In this document: positions 35,300-48,156 of the stretch, piece by piece
How positions within the stretch are numbered: position 1 is the first letter of the stretch
Layout of the letters: each line of letters begins with the position of its first letter
NCBI GenBank assembly: GCA_023014335.1
Contig: JAECYW010000004.1
Location: 3,658,001 to 3,722,000 of the forward strand
DNA from: Galerina marginata
Lineage: Eukaryota > Basidiomycota > Agaricomycetes > Agaricales > Galerinaceae
Length of the DNA stretch: 64,000 bases
Direction of reading: 5' to 3'
Translations under genes and position numbers: made by a program
Notes under the pieces: generated by a model
What the model saw: only the letters and a program-made list of their open reading frames with translations
The model's database searches: none
Told to the model about the DNA's origin: nothing

Positions 35300-38200
35300 G
35301 GTGGGCAGGCAGACAGGGCAGTGAGCTGGAGGCAGTGGTTCGAAGGAGAGGTGGGATAACACTCAGATCTGAAAGCCTTTTTCAGACTCCGATGTACTTG
35401 TGTTTTTTTTCGGCGCTCATCAGTGCTCGATTCCATTCGTCAATACATAGTCCTTTCAGTATCCCCGTCCACTTTCTCCTCCGTCTCCGTTTCCGTTTCC
35501 ACTCATACTCATATCCACTCATCCCACTCATCCCACTCATACCTATTACTAACCAACCCAAACATCCACCAATCAAATCCACCCAACCGCTGCTTCTTCT
35601 GCTTACACCGCCTCCCGCGCACAACGCAAAACACCAAATTATTATTATTCTTAATCTCTCCCGCCGTTCTCTCGGGACACTTGGTCTATTTTCGCCCAAG
35701 CGCTATCTTATCCTTCTCGGAATCTGCCCGGCCATCCCCGCTCTACCCCCGGCCGTGCTGTCGTCTACGCTTATCGCTTCTGCTTCTAGCGGTGGAACAT
35801 ACGAGGAATCGCACCAAGATCCGCTAGCAGCAGAATAAGACCCTCTGGAAATCTCGCTATCGATTCCGAAGCACGTCCTCGAGACGTCTAAGGATGAGAA
35901 CGACTCTGAGTAAATTAAAATCAAGCCGGCTGACCGTTGCGGTGCTCGGAGTCGAAAATCCATCATGATCATCATCAGACGGTAACGACGTCCAGCCTCA
36001 AATCCTGATTCCTGATTCCTGATTCCATTCCTGATTCCACGGTATGTAATGTCTTCTTCTCTTCTTCTCTTCGTCTCTCGGAATCTCTCCTCTATGTTTC
36101 TTATTTTTTATAGATCAGACATGATCCCTCCCTCAGCCCTCTCCTTGATCTCTCTCTCTCTGTCTCTGCCTCTGACTCTGATCCCTTCCCAAGTTTAATT
36201 CGAACAAGGACCCACACGGGCTCGCTGCCCGTACCCCCAAGGCCTCCCAAGGCCCAAGCGGAGGCGATCTAGAAGCCAAATGGGTATACATCGATATCGA
36301 TATCGATCGAGCACTATGCGCTGATAATTGTCGTTAATTGCCATACCCACCCGACCGCCTGATCCGTCTGGGGTCTCCCGAGCTTGCTCCCGCTCCCGCT
36401 CCCGAACCCCTGTGTACTTAGTACTATATATCCAGACACGAAATGAATAATAACAAAAAGCCTTCAACCTCAAGTTTAAATCCAACTTCCTCCCCAATCC
36501 CAATCCCAATCGACGAAATAACCATAGATTCGAGTCGGGAACCATTAATATTAATAATATTTCCTATTCCATTTCCCAAGCCCGAAACCTCCCCATCGGA
36601 ATCCCAATGGCATCCCCCCCCCCACTAGGAATCACCCGCGGCCTAAGTTCTAACAACAACACAGCCCGACACAACGTCATATCACCCCAAAGTCGAGCGA
36701 TCACGATCACGATCATGATCATCCCTACCCCCGGCTCGAAGCTCGAAGCCTCGGGGCGGGGGAGCACAAAAAGCACAGCCTCGCACCATGGCCATTGTCC
36801 ATCCATCCACAGGAGTTTCACAGGACTTACAAACGAGCCCTCCGAGTCCGTTCCGCCGCACAGCCCCCTCCTCCCCGTGTTTGCCTCCGCGTTTACCTCC
36901 GTGTCTGATTCTGATTCTGTCCGCTTCTGTGTTTGTTTGCTTACAATGTGCGCATGCCTTCAGGTGCCTTCCTTCCGCAGCCCGAATTAATGCGTGATGC
37001 CACTGGCAACACAGGACAGGGCAACACATGTTATTGTTTATGACACCAATGAAAGAACATACGTCCCTCCGATCAATAACAATATTATTGTTCTGAATTT
37101 ACGACCCCAAGTCCAAGTGAGATAACGACTTCCGAGGTTGGCATGGACTCAGAGAGACTCGGAATCAGAACCCCACATTCACCTCCTACAACTTGAAGCC
37201 CCCAGCTTGAGCTTCAGAGGCCTTATCCCACCTTCCGTGTGTTTTCCTACGGCTCTACGAATACAGTATGATTATTACAGAGGTAAATACCAATCATTTA
37301 TCTCATCCATTCATGAACCTGAGAGGAGCTCCGAGTCATACACGTACTCTATGGCATCTTCAGTATATCCGCGAACCAACCAACTAACTCTCCACCCCGA
37401 GCCTGAGGGCCGACACCCCACCTCCGTTCCGCCGCACAGCCCCATCCTCCGTGATTACTTAGATCCGACTCTGTGTTAACGTTTGCGGAATAATTGAGAT
37501 AACATAGAGTCCGCATTTACTGCCAACTCCAGATCTGTGCCCGGTTTGAAGCCCTCCGCACATTTGTAAGAAATTACTGTACCTTGAAGCACATAAATAA
37601 CTTTCCGGGGCATGAATGTCGGATAGATTATAATTAATGACCATCATCCTCTATTCCATCAGTGCACGGCCTCCGCCTATCGATTATTAAATACACAACG
37701 TCGAGATAAACTCGAAGGCATCACGTCTAATGCTTAAGGTTTAATCGATAATCACTCACTGGCAGGCAGTCATTCCAACGCAAACCCAGCCCCCACCGCA
37801 ATTAAGATTAAAGATTAACGCCATATCATTTAATCAAGCACGTTCATCCAAGGATACCTCCACTATACCCCCACGACCGGAGTATTTTTTCCCACTTGCG
37901 CTCCCGGTGTAACTGGGCAATTAAAGGAAACCGGGGAAACGGGTCGATATAACTTAGCCAGATCAACTGATCCGTTGCTCAGACGGCTTTAATTAAAACT
38001 AATTCCTTGTCAAATGTTCCTCCCCTCAAAAAATATCACTACTCAGGCAATTAGAAACCGTTCGACGTGTAAGTAATACCAACCTGTGGTAATTACCAGT
38101 TATAATAAACGAGATATTGGACAATGGATTCGGGCTATCATGATAGCAGGCAACCGGGATAGAGTACACCAACTTTGCGTATAGTGTATTCAAAAGCTTA

Positions 38201-40289
38201 AGACCAAGCAAGCGACCGGAAATTAAACGCTGGATTGACGCCTATTGATTTGCTCGACGCGAACGTCGGAAGGTAGTCTTGCAATTTAAACGTCTACGCT
38301 GACACCCCGACTGGCCTTTTCAGCTACAGTACATGTGGCTACTCCTACTCGCCCAACAAACGCGATGATTCGCTACTGGTCTGCTTTATCTAAAGGCTGT
38401 GATCAGCCAGGAAATACTGTATATGATATTATACGAGAATGTATGGTTCTGTCAGGGGTGTTCATCGCGACGAACGCGGATCCAACACTGCATCTACTTA
38501 TGAAAGAGACGACGAGCTTGGACGCTCGTGCTAGAAGCTAGTCATGACTGAGGCCTAGGGAAGCAAGAAGGACGGCTGGGTGAACTCGTGAAACGCCGGA
38601 ACCTCGATGACGACGAGCGTAAAGCATCGAGCATCGAATTCGAAGGCTGGTGTGGAAGAAGCCAACTTGACATGAGGTGACTCTACATATGTTATTGATA
38701 ACATCTGGGATTTCAGATGACCTCATGTCATTGAAGGAAGGACTCATGTTTGGCCCGGGTGTCGACGATCTCAAAAAGGGAGTGGGCGGTGTAGCGGTAG
38801 TGCTAAAAATAGTCACACCTTAGTTGTCGACTCAATGCCTTTGAGTTTTCATGTCGAGTACCAAGTATCATAATTAAATGGTGGCTTCATAAATTATCTA
38901 CTCCACAATGCGAGAGTTCAGACACTCGGAAATTTTTTTTCGATCCACCTTCCACGGCGATGACAACCAGTCGCGCTGCGTGGTGGAGGGATACTTCCTC
39001 ATGCTAGAGTATAAATAGGTACAACCATTGGCATGCCCCCGCGTCTTGTTGTCGATTTTTAAATATAATGCAGTGATAGACGATATTATAAGCCTGTGGC
39101 GGGGGTAATGGAGTGGCTTGGACCCTCGATACTACGCATATTATTGCACTTTTTTTGCGTTTTCGCCTCCGTCAGGGCGGATGAAAAAACGAGGCAGATT
39201 GTTAACCTCACCTTCGATATAAGGACTGTTTTCTCTCGTTCTTCTCTTATAATTTAGCTAAATTGTCTACGACAACATCTCTTGCAAAACTCTCCGTATT
39301 TCAGACCTCAGATCTTCTGTTATTAATCTACAGTGATGCTGCTGGCGTGCGCCACCAAGTTAAGTGCACCTCATGCACACGCCCGACAGGTCATGAAACA
39401 TTGACCGAGACCCACCCTCCGAGTCCGAGCCGCACATAACGCACGCTTACACTATACGCACTCCCAGCGCTTCCCACTCATTAATTAAGCGCCTCTATAA
39501 AATTCGCGACTCGCGTCCGAGTTCTATCGCCGATGAGGAGGTAGGCACTGCCCTGGCTCTTGCCTTGACGTCAGCCTCAAGGCTTGAGCTTTGAGACTCT
39601 TCCCAGGATTGACGGAAGCAAGCTTGACGCACAGCCTTATTAATACCTATTTCCCCACCTCCTCTTTGATGAGCCTCCGACGACGGAGAGGATCGAAAGT
39701 CTTGGAGGCACAGCAGCAATGCAACATCAATGAGCACGGGCAGTTAAAGGCGCTGCCATGATCGTGAATGATATGTCGAGGTAAATATGGATGTCACTCG
39801 CAAAAGGACACGATCTTAAATTATGACATTTTGCATCACCTGAGTAGGCTCATATTGAGAATCGCCCGCGGCCTTATGGTTATCTATCTTATCTTCCTAT
39901 CTGTCTATCTTTATGTGAGACTTCTACTCAAAATTTTACTGTTAAGACTTGGTTAAGACTCACCCCACAAGAGAGAATCTTTTGTTTTGTTTGAGCCTCA
40001 CGCCGCCCTTGGTATTCAAACCCGTGCGAGTATAGCGAAAAAACATGCGAAATAGAGCGACTACTGGAAGAACGTTAAGTTTACCTCCAACCACGACCCA
40101 GTTACACTCCTGTCGCCGACATCTTAGAAACCAAGAGACCACGATGGATAGCGGCTAGGAAGATCACTGGTGGTTGACAATGACGCTTCCATTGCCACTC
40201 CTTTTAAATTTCCAACTCAACTTGCACTTAGCTTGCTTTTCAAATATCGAAAGCTATATCAACGAGGACTCTGAAAAGACTGTGGGAGT
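35300..40289. other. Long gene-poor region
   Basis: The leader of the zinc-finger gene is pyrimidine-rich near 35460-35560, with repeated TCATCCCAC words. Beyond it I find only short open frames (38335-38541 +, 38538-38816 -, 39495-39737 -) with no exon chain or recognisable content. A 10-bp inverted repeat (GACATGAGGT / ACCTCATGTC) lies near 38667 and 38722. 36288-36310 is an ATCGAT-type palindromic repeat. Confidence 0.45.
36001..36040. repeat. Short tandem repeat, unit CCTGATT
   Basis: About five imperfect copies of a seven-base unit (TCCTGATTCCTGATTCC...), with one interruption (CCATT). It lies upstream of the zinc-finger gene. Confidence 0.6.
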
Positions 40290-41170
40290 CGGAAATGGTC
40301 CCCCATCAGTGCGCCACGCACAAATATTACCTATTTTGTAAACCTAATTTGTTTCCGCGTCAACGGTCCATGAACTAAGGCCTACAGGCATAATAACCGC
40401 ACTGATTGGTCCACACAGGCTGACCTACAAAACTGGGTCCGACTCGACGTTGCGCACTCGCAAAGCGATGCCCTTCGTACATGTTATTAAATAAATGTGA
40501 CTCAACCTAGCTCGTCGCGCAGGTACAGACGCCATACAAATGGTGAGCTCCGCGGAAAGGAGTCCGAAACTCCAACGGTTGTGGATTTCTTGACAAGATA
40601 CTGATACAAATTGGAGCATCTTTGCATATCCCCCCAACGAGGACTGTAACCGAGTCCTTACCCCAGTTTGCGTTGCTGGAATAGGCGCCCATGAACTGCC
40701 CAACACGGCAACACAACACAAGTTGATCACCCACCACGTCATCCTTCCCGCCTGCTACAATTTCACTTGATTCACATATCAGATGACTGTAGCGCACCTT
40801 CGGATTTTAAAAGCGAGATTCGCTTAATTATCAATCGCTTGAGTAAGCGCTTAGTTTCTCGCCTGAAAATAATTACTGATACTGAAGAGAATTTTGATTC
40901 CTGGCAGTTAGTGGATATCAATTTAATAGTCCGTTATCAGTCTTATTTCTACTCAATTGAATTCTTGACATATAGTCAAAGACATAGAGTATTGGGCGTA
41001 AAAGGCGACCTGCGGAGGCATCTCGAGGATTTGCGAAAACGAGAATGTTGCAGAAGAGGCGGTGATGTCATATATTTTTAAATGTTGGCTTCTAAGTAGG
41101 TGGGTTCCTATGCATAATCAGCGTTAATTAGACTTTCTACCGTCGAACGACATTCGGGTTCGTGAACCGT
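40290..41170 (+). repeat. Right arm of the long inverted repeat (full-length repeat copy)
   Basis: The part from 40665 to 41170 is the inverted partner of 28925-29393; the part from 40290 to 40665 matches the reverse complement of 23020-23580. This is therefore the longest copy of a dispersed repeat of about 0.9 kb. A plus-strand frame at 40767-41081 carries NRLSKRLVSRLKIITDTEEN and GDLRRHLEDLRKREC. Most of the differences from the left arm in this frame fall at third codon positions. Confidence 0.6.
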
Positions 41171-42317
41171 CTCCCAAAATGAAGATGGGAAAGGAAACTT
41201 ACTGCCCGGAAAAACCGGGATTTCACGTCCAGGTGAATGACTTGGCGCTATCGCAAGAGAAAACACATCCTTAACTTACCTGCACTTAAATATACTCTTT
41301 GCGACACGGGTGCATAACGGAAACTTCTTCGGAAAGTCCGGATCTGCTCGCGACGACAGCCTCAGGGTGCTCAGAGGCCTACTGCCGTAGTACTGTATTC
41401 CAAGTCTCGGAAAACGAAGATGAATTAAGAGATTGCAATATAGAGCCGGAGGAACCAGGAGAGGTTGAACGAGTTGTGAACGAGTTTCGACCCGTGAGTA
41501 GATTAGATACCGATTAGATGGCCTAGATCCTATCAGTGGCTATGCACAGTTTGTGACGCCGCGTTTTCCTCCTTGCCCGCAACCCATTATGATTCAGTAT
41601 ACTCAACCTGCTCAACTGCTTGTCGCGTCTGCGGCAGAATTCCAATGGGATTTCATGAGCACTGACAATATGAATGCAACCTGATCGTTATTCACCATGA
41701 CTCTGGCGTCAGTGAATGGGATCCGTTATCGTTCTGCTAGGTTCTTTCTTGATATTCGAGTTGATATCTTACAGGTGAGCCTTCTGTCTGAAGGGTGACG
41801 CGACGCTTTCCATTCGGACATGTTTTATATGCATACATACTTCGGATTCGTCTCGACCTGGCGGTTGCCATCTTCCCCGGAATCATTTGCTCGATGAATC
41901 CTAGCCATACGGAACTCATGCACGCTTTATTTATTCCCTGTAGCAAGGATACTCGTGTCAATATTCCTCTGCGCCTAGCAATTGTTGGGGGCGAATTGCC
42001 CCACCGACCGACTGTACATTTTCACCCAAGTGGACCCAACTTCAGATCTAGTCCCATGGATTCCCCGCTGTGGGAGTGGTCCTCACTCAAACTATTTAGT
42101 TAAAAAACCCTGCACTGACGAAAGCACCAAAGGCCCTGGAGTTTGTTGGTGTCATACGCCACACGCGTGCGCTTGACTACGACCGAGTAGTCACTTGATT
42201 CTCTCAGGGGCCGCCGCACCACTGTATTAATACCCACTTGCGTCGAAGAAAATGGCCACCAACATTTCTTGTCCTGACCGTGCACCCGAAGCGCCACCAC
42301 TCAGCTTCCTCTAAAAA
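41171..42317. other. Intergenic
   Basis: Short frames at 41299-41517 (+) and 41795-42103 (+) have no recognisable motif or splice context. No gene called. Confidence 0.45.
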
Positions 42318-44195
42318 ATGACGGTTCCTCCTCCCCCTACCCCAGACTTCTTCATTGTGGGAGTTTCGGAGACGCAAATAACATCCTATGTGTGGGGTTA
42401 GTCGATTTGCACTTTCAGTATTTTCTTGTTCGCCGCAGTTGAGTTAAAGTTATTCATTGTTTGTCGCTAGTCTCTGGCTTAACAGTCATAATATATGACA
42501 CAATCTCGACACTTCCCCGCGAGGTCGGTTCTACTCCGTCATCTCAAGTGCTTTCCTTATTGCTCGGGTTAGGTAACTTACATTTGGAGGTGATAGTCTC
42601 AGGCCGGTAAATTATCAGTGTCTCATAAACTTTGCAATAGCGTAAAACGGTCTCTTCCAACGATATTATACCTATCGCTACGATACTGGGGACTCATTCA
42701 GGTTATGTAAGTATCTTACATTCCTTACATCGCCCAGACAAACCTAATAATGTATATCGCTAGGTTAAACACGATTGGTGAGCACATAGACTCACGACGC
42801 CAGCTCTGTGTAAATTACATAAATTTCCTTCCAGTTTATTCAACCGTCCAAACTTCAATAAATGTAAGTAACGGATTCATCGGACAACTATGAAATTCTC
42901 ACTCTCACCCGTTTTAAAGAGGTTTTGTTATAGTATCCTCTATCCAGGCATGTACACTGAGTATCCCTGTTGTGTGTCAGATGCCACCTATTTTTCGGAT
43001 TCGTTGTGTCCATGTAAGTCAGCATAAAGGTTTGGCCTTTGATCTACTATTCACCTTTTTTTCTACAGTGGGTCAAATCCATTCCTACTGAACCTTGTAA
43101 ACGGCATTCTCGGCCTTCGTTTGTACGCCCTCTATGGGCGCAATACTCACGGTAGGAGGTCAACGATTCATGAATATTTACGGCGCTAATCGCAGTCCAA
43201 AAATATCTCGTACAGTACTGAGCTTTCTTTCCCTACTTTTTGCCGGTATGTCGCCCCCTTAAATGAACTTGATCAATCTCTTTACGTCTTCTTATCCTAG
43301 GGGAGTTTGCAGTAAGATGCCTCAAGCCCTCGTTAAGATGCTTTTTCCCATACAGTATTCTCCCCCAGGTTCAGACATATTTTGGTGTCAAGATTGGGAT
43401 AGCGACTGTCAGCGCGACGTTTGTCGCCCCACCCGGCGTCAGAATGCTTGGGTGTCTGACGGTCCCTCCTGACCTTTCTGGTATAACAATTATGTGGTAA
43501 ATATGCACTTGTGTGACGCTTACACCCCGCTAAATGGTTATAATATAGGATCGTGTCAATAAGCGTCACAGGTATGAATCCGATTAACCGAGTTTCTAAT
43601 TTCCTAACTAGGGCTGATCGACGAGGCACAGTTATTTGTTTTATTATGACCCTTGCCCAGTTCATCCATTCGGCTCGGGAAGCACCTCGAGCTGGGGGTA
43701 CGTACAGGTTCACTCCGCTAGCAGCAGCTTTCATTAAGGATGGAACGGTGTATTTCCTTGCGTGAGTCATTAAAATCACGTCTTGTAATACAGTAATTAT
43801 ATTGAACACTTTGATTTTAGTGTCGTCGGTATATTCGAATCCATTTTACTGCGTTTATTGACGCTCACCTCAAGTTTAGTAACCCTGACCGGCGGTGCAA
43901 TCACCGGTTCTTTGGTTTCTGGGCCTTTCACCATATTATATGAACCGTCTGTGTCGTTTATTTCTGATCCATGCGTGGACTTATTCGAGCTTCTTTAGTT
44001 GGATGGCCATCTTTCTCATAGTTGCTGTATGTCCATCAATTAATCAGACTCGTACTTGTCATGACTTTCTATCAGGGCTCTCGGCTAGTCCTCAACCTGC
44101 GCATGGCTGCTGCTTGCGACGTCTCAAATACCAGGATTCCGTCTTCTATCGGGGAATTGGAGAGTTCGAATAGGATTGAATTTTACAATAAATGA
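42318..44195 (+). CDS. Seven-helix membrane protein with DUF6533 domain
   Basis: Seen: about 13 or more small exons on the plus strand; the start at 42318 gives MTVPPPPTPDFF. Joined exons give VIIYDTISTLPRE, then a 17-nt exon VTYIWS, then VKRSLPTILYLSLRYWGLIQ. The segment YD-x3-TLPREV-x-YIW is the DUF6533 signature. Further on are NGILGLRLYALYGRN, LSFLSLLFAGEFA, PPDLSGITIMW, TYRFTPLAAAFIKDGTVYF and, in the last exon, GSRLVLNLR. TGA is at 44195; about 350 aa. Uncertain: the junctions near 42895-42965 (a 35-nt intron is needed) and near 43950-43990 (a 37-nt intron) use unusually short introns, so either exon may be mis-modelled or damaged. Known: DUF6533 proteins are abundant uncharacterised seven-helix proteins of Agaricomycetes. 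It lies 1.2 kb upstream of the related-topology gene at 45399. Confidence 0.7.
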
Positions 44196-45398
44196 TCGAT
44201 ATCGTGTATTTTCATTCTTTTTTCCATCCGTGCCATAATAATGCCAATTTGACGCTGATGTAATGCACTCAAGGAAACCTTGGCAAGGGATATGGCGCTT
44301 CTAATTATTCAGTTTAATCGACATTTCGGTTTCGTCGTGTCTTCGCGTCTTTCCACGAGGTCTCTCCCACTAGGGCAGCAAACGCAAATCTCACTTTTCA
44401 AGTACTTCCGACTGATTATTCAAGATGCAGCGGAGTACATGACTCAATGGCGGCTAGTATTCGCGCATGGAACATATAAATGACCAATGGAATGACCACA
44501 TATCTTTGCCAGTGATTCTCCTAAGTCATTGCTGGGCACTGTCATGATGATTCAAATTTCAAAGGGCCGCTCTGACAGGTTCCCTTCGCATGTGGCTGGA
44601 GTTGCCAGCGCCACTCGCTACAAACTCGCCACTATCATGGTCATCATCGACACACAAACTCGGATCTATGAACCTACACCGAAGCGAGCCCACACCGAAC
44701 CTGATATTTTTATATATGCTTGTGGCTACTCACTGGTTGTGTTCATCATATCAGATCACACAGTCGCGAGACTTTAGGCGCTCGTATCTTGTCAACGAAG
44801 AATGCTTGATGCATCTTAGAATGAGGACTGAATCATACTGTTATGCAAGTGATGAGGCCCACAGTGGGTAATTGGGAAAGTAACCCGACAAGGACTAGCC
44901 AGCCTTCGTCGTTAACGTTGCTTCAAAGTGGCATCAGACTTGCGTCAAATCCTCGGAACAAATGTCGGAACTTTGTCTATTTTTCATCAATTTCACACGG
45001 TGACTTGAGACACCTACAAACTGTTACAGAACGACATTCGGACAGCCACGTCCCAACCTAAGTTTTGAAACCACCAGCCTTATCTGCGGCTTCCAGACTG
45101 CTGAGCCCTTGCCGAGCCCATGAATCATAGTGAAAACTGTCCAATGTTGTGCCGAATTCGAAGCCGGCGCTCAGCTTGCAGGGCAGTGTGCCACATTTCC
45201 GCAAACACGAAATGGCGATTCTCGCTAGCGATGATCTCGTTTAATGATGCCTAGAGTAAGGTCTAAGATCTAAGTCGCCATCGCCACTTCTGTTTATCGC
45301 AATCTGTGAGTGGTTTATAAACCCTCGTTGCGGTGTCTTGGTTATTCTTACCCTACTTCCAACAGTACATCTCCCGGCCTTCTTACCTACTACGCAGA
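44196..45398. other. Intergenic between two seven-helix genes
   Basis: No supported gene; short plus-strand frames at 44529-44777 and 44843-45061 lack motifs. Confidence 0.45.
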
Positions 45399-47421
45399 AT
45401 GAACTCCAGCCCGCCCGAAATCCTACAGTTGATATTTCCAGGTTTTATCCTCGCAACTGTGTAGGGAAGACTCGTCACACGATAGTTTTGTTAGCTGATG
45501 TTCGATTTGCAGGTTATTTGGAGTCACGCTTCTCCAGACCTACCAATATTTCTTACGCTATAGACAAGATAGGAACATGAGGAAGTTTGTGGTGAGTTAA
45601 CCATGCCTTTTTTTCTGCCAGCTATCAGGTGACCCAACTTGAATCGGTGCTACAGGTAATCATGGCTTGGTGAGCATTCTATCCTTAGAACAGTCGTCTC
45701 TGGCCCTCAGCCCCCATATTTCGATGATCAGCGTTTTAGATTCCATCCATTTTCTATGTTCGGTGACCATGTTATACCCATCAGTTTCGACGAGAATACG
45801 TTATGCAGACAAAATTCCTCTCTGGTTTGCGCATTATTTTTCTTCTTGTTTTCTAAGCTTATGTTCCATCGTCAATACCAGGAGCTTAAAGGTTCATCTT
45901 ATTTTCTTTCCAAAAAGCGGCGCAAAATGCTCATAATTTGCCGTTCTCAATTTTGGTCATATAGATAATGGGCACGGCGAAGGTATTTTCCTTCACCTTT
46001 GAACTATATTACCTGCTCATAATTCACTGTCTCCGTTTTTGAAGACATTGCTCGTAGTGCTCATTCATAGGTGAATTTTCTTTGCACCCGTAGGATAACC
46101 TCTTGGTGATAATGGCGAGTTTGACCTAGCTACCACCGCATTATGATCTGGACACGTAAGGCTTTCCGCTGCAATACCATTTTTCCAAGTTTACTAGCAA
46201 TCTTCAATCAAGTGGCAGACAAAGTTGCCGTGAAACAGAAAGTTTCTGCACTCCTGAAGGTCAGTCATACAAGCTCCATCAAAGCGGAATCAGTCCAAGG
46301 TGACCCATCATCAGTCATTCTCAGCCGTAACTTGCTTCTACGCAATGGGTGAGTCTTGTGGCGCCAATGTCGAAATAGCTACCGAGCTGACGGTGTTATT
46401 CGACAGTTGTTGCGGTTGGTAAGTGCCTTTCGGAAATTTATGTAATCGTCAACCTCTGACGATGGCGTTTGGCTATTTTCATCCAGCGTTTATTGCGTAT
46501 TTGTGAGTGTAGCTGTACTACCTCTGTGGCACTTTTCGCCTCATTAATGCAACCAACGAACCCAACAGGGGACAAACAACAAATATTTCGAACTTTCCCC
46601 TTGGTTTCCAAGTGAGTCGCATTGGCGGTGATTCTGGCTTGTTCATTTCCACTGACTCGTTTTTACCTGGTAGTACTTGATCTATATAGGTTACGGCTGG
46701 TCAGCTGCAATTGACTTTAGCATCGCGGTAGCCATGTCTGTTCTTTTGCTTCTTGCGAGGCCTAGTAGTCCAGAATTCGGGGACAAGAGGTGTGTTTTTC
46801 AAGTGAACTTCTTGAGTAACACGTCTTCTCAATCACGATAAGTTCCAGATCTCACAAGGTCACCATGTACCTCATATATTACTTAATTGGATCTGGCCTG
46901 CTTACTGCGTGAGTGAGGCCGCGACATTGCATGCGTTAAAATTCATTCCCCTCTTTTAGTGCTTGCTCGTTACTTGTAATGGGCCTGGTAAGCCAATCGG
47001 ATTCCCTTCTTTTAAATAAGGTATACTCAATTTCCTTGAAGTACTGGTCGAATCCATCCTCCGTACTGTATCTTGCTGGAGAGTTCCTGGCCTCAAGAAG
47101 TGCGTTGAGCTTCTATTTCTTTCATTTGACCAGGACCTCTAATGCATATTACCTGGACTCCGAAATAGTATACGCGAACTCTATTCTTGCCTTGTAAGCA
47201 ACAGTATATCCTTTTGCACGCCTTGCACTATTAAAATTCCCGCCCATAGATTTAATTCCAAGTCTCGAATGCAGCAAGTGCTGAATTCATCATTAGAATT
47301 CCGTGTATCAACAGCCCTGTTTTTCGGAGACAACGCGAATTCGCTTCTCGAGCGCCACGGTTCACAGAAAGCGCTGGATAGCGGCGAGTTAGGAAAGAGA
47401 AGTCGTCGGGGCACAATATAG
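45399..47421 (+). CDS. Seven-helix membrane protein, fifth copy of the tandem family; exon 7/8 junction damaged
   Basis: Seen: the same 19-exon plan as the array at 11-27 kb but on the plus strand and more diverged. ATG at 45399 gives MNSSPPEILQLIFPGF; LFGVTLLQTYQ; 14-nt exon VIMAC; LDSIHFLCSVTMLYP; SLK; YHRIMIW; LADKVAVKQKVSALLK; YLIYIGYGWSAAIDFSIAV; KVTMYLIYYLIGSGLLT; YWSNPSSVLYLAGEF; tail ending GKRSRRGTI with TAG at 47421. Odd: the exon matching DNLLVIMAS (26 nt, from 46095) is followed by only about ten bases before the next exon, with no GT donor and a stop if read through. Using GTAGGA at 46090 as donor would instead give a different 32-nt exon and a 40-nt intron in phase. All other exons are open, so inactivation would be recent, or splicing has shifted. 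Confidence 0.6.
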
Positions 47422-47713
47422 GACTCGTAGGGAGAAAATTCTAAAATTGTATTTCTTTAATTATTGAAACCTATTCCCAGTAAGGTCCGGACATAACCTA
47501 GGAATTTCTCTATTCCGATATGGAGTAGAGAAGCAATGCGAACTTTCCGGGGTTATCCTCCCCAGGACAAGTGCCAAAACTGTGCCTACTTACGGTAATT
47601 TTCGTTGGTGCACGTTGCTCGTAAAAGGTGTGCTTGGACATAATCTTTGTTCACGCTGGTGCGAGTTTTTCTGGTTATTGGCGGTTTCAAGTAAACAAGA
47701 GAAAAAAGAATAA

Positions 47714-47785
47714 TAGCAGCAACTCGTTTCGATCGAGTGACCTCGGGGTTATGGGCCCCGCGCGCTACCACTGCGCCATGCTGCT
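47714..47785 (-). tRNA. Initiator tRNA-Met (CAT)
   Basis: 72 bases on the minus strand fold into a full cloverleaf. The seven-pair acceptor stem is AGCAGCA/TGCTGCT; the D arm contains GGCGCAGTGGTAGCGC; the anticodon stem is CGGGG/CCCCG with loop CCCATAA. The T arm has GATCGAAAC. C at position 33 and A at position 54 mark the eukaryotic initiator rather than the elongator. No intron is present. Confidence 0.95.
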
Positions 47786-48156
47786 ATGGATAGTTAAGCC
47801 CAACATATCATTTTGACGTCGCCATTTTCCGGATGACTCCGTTCGAGTCAGATTTGGCTGTCACCTAACGTGTCCTGTATAGGATAAGAGACAAGGTCCT
47901 CAACAAGAATTGTGGCCTGATAAATAAGATCATACTTTGACTAAAAAGAGACCGTCATTAAACTCAGATTTTCTACAGGGCTTTCTTGTGACGTTCGAAC
48001 CTGCCCTGCGCGCTCCTGCGCGACGCGTCTGGTAATTCTTGATCATGTGATTGACTTCGTTACGCCATCTGACCTATGTGACCTACGTGACTACCGAACT
48101 TCATCTGACTCTTCCAGCAGCGCCATTCACTCACCTCCATTAAAACTCTGTCAACC
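47786..48156. other. Upstream region of cwc2
   Basis: 371 bases between the tRNA gene and the cwc2 start. There is a short run of near-repeats (TGACCTATGTGACCTACGTGACTACC) near 48070; no gene seen. Confidence 0.4.
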
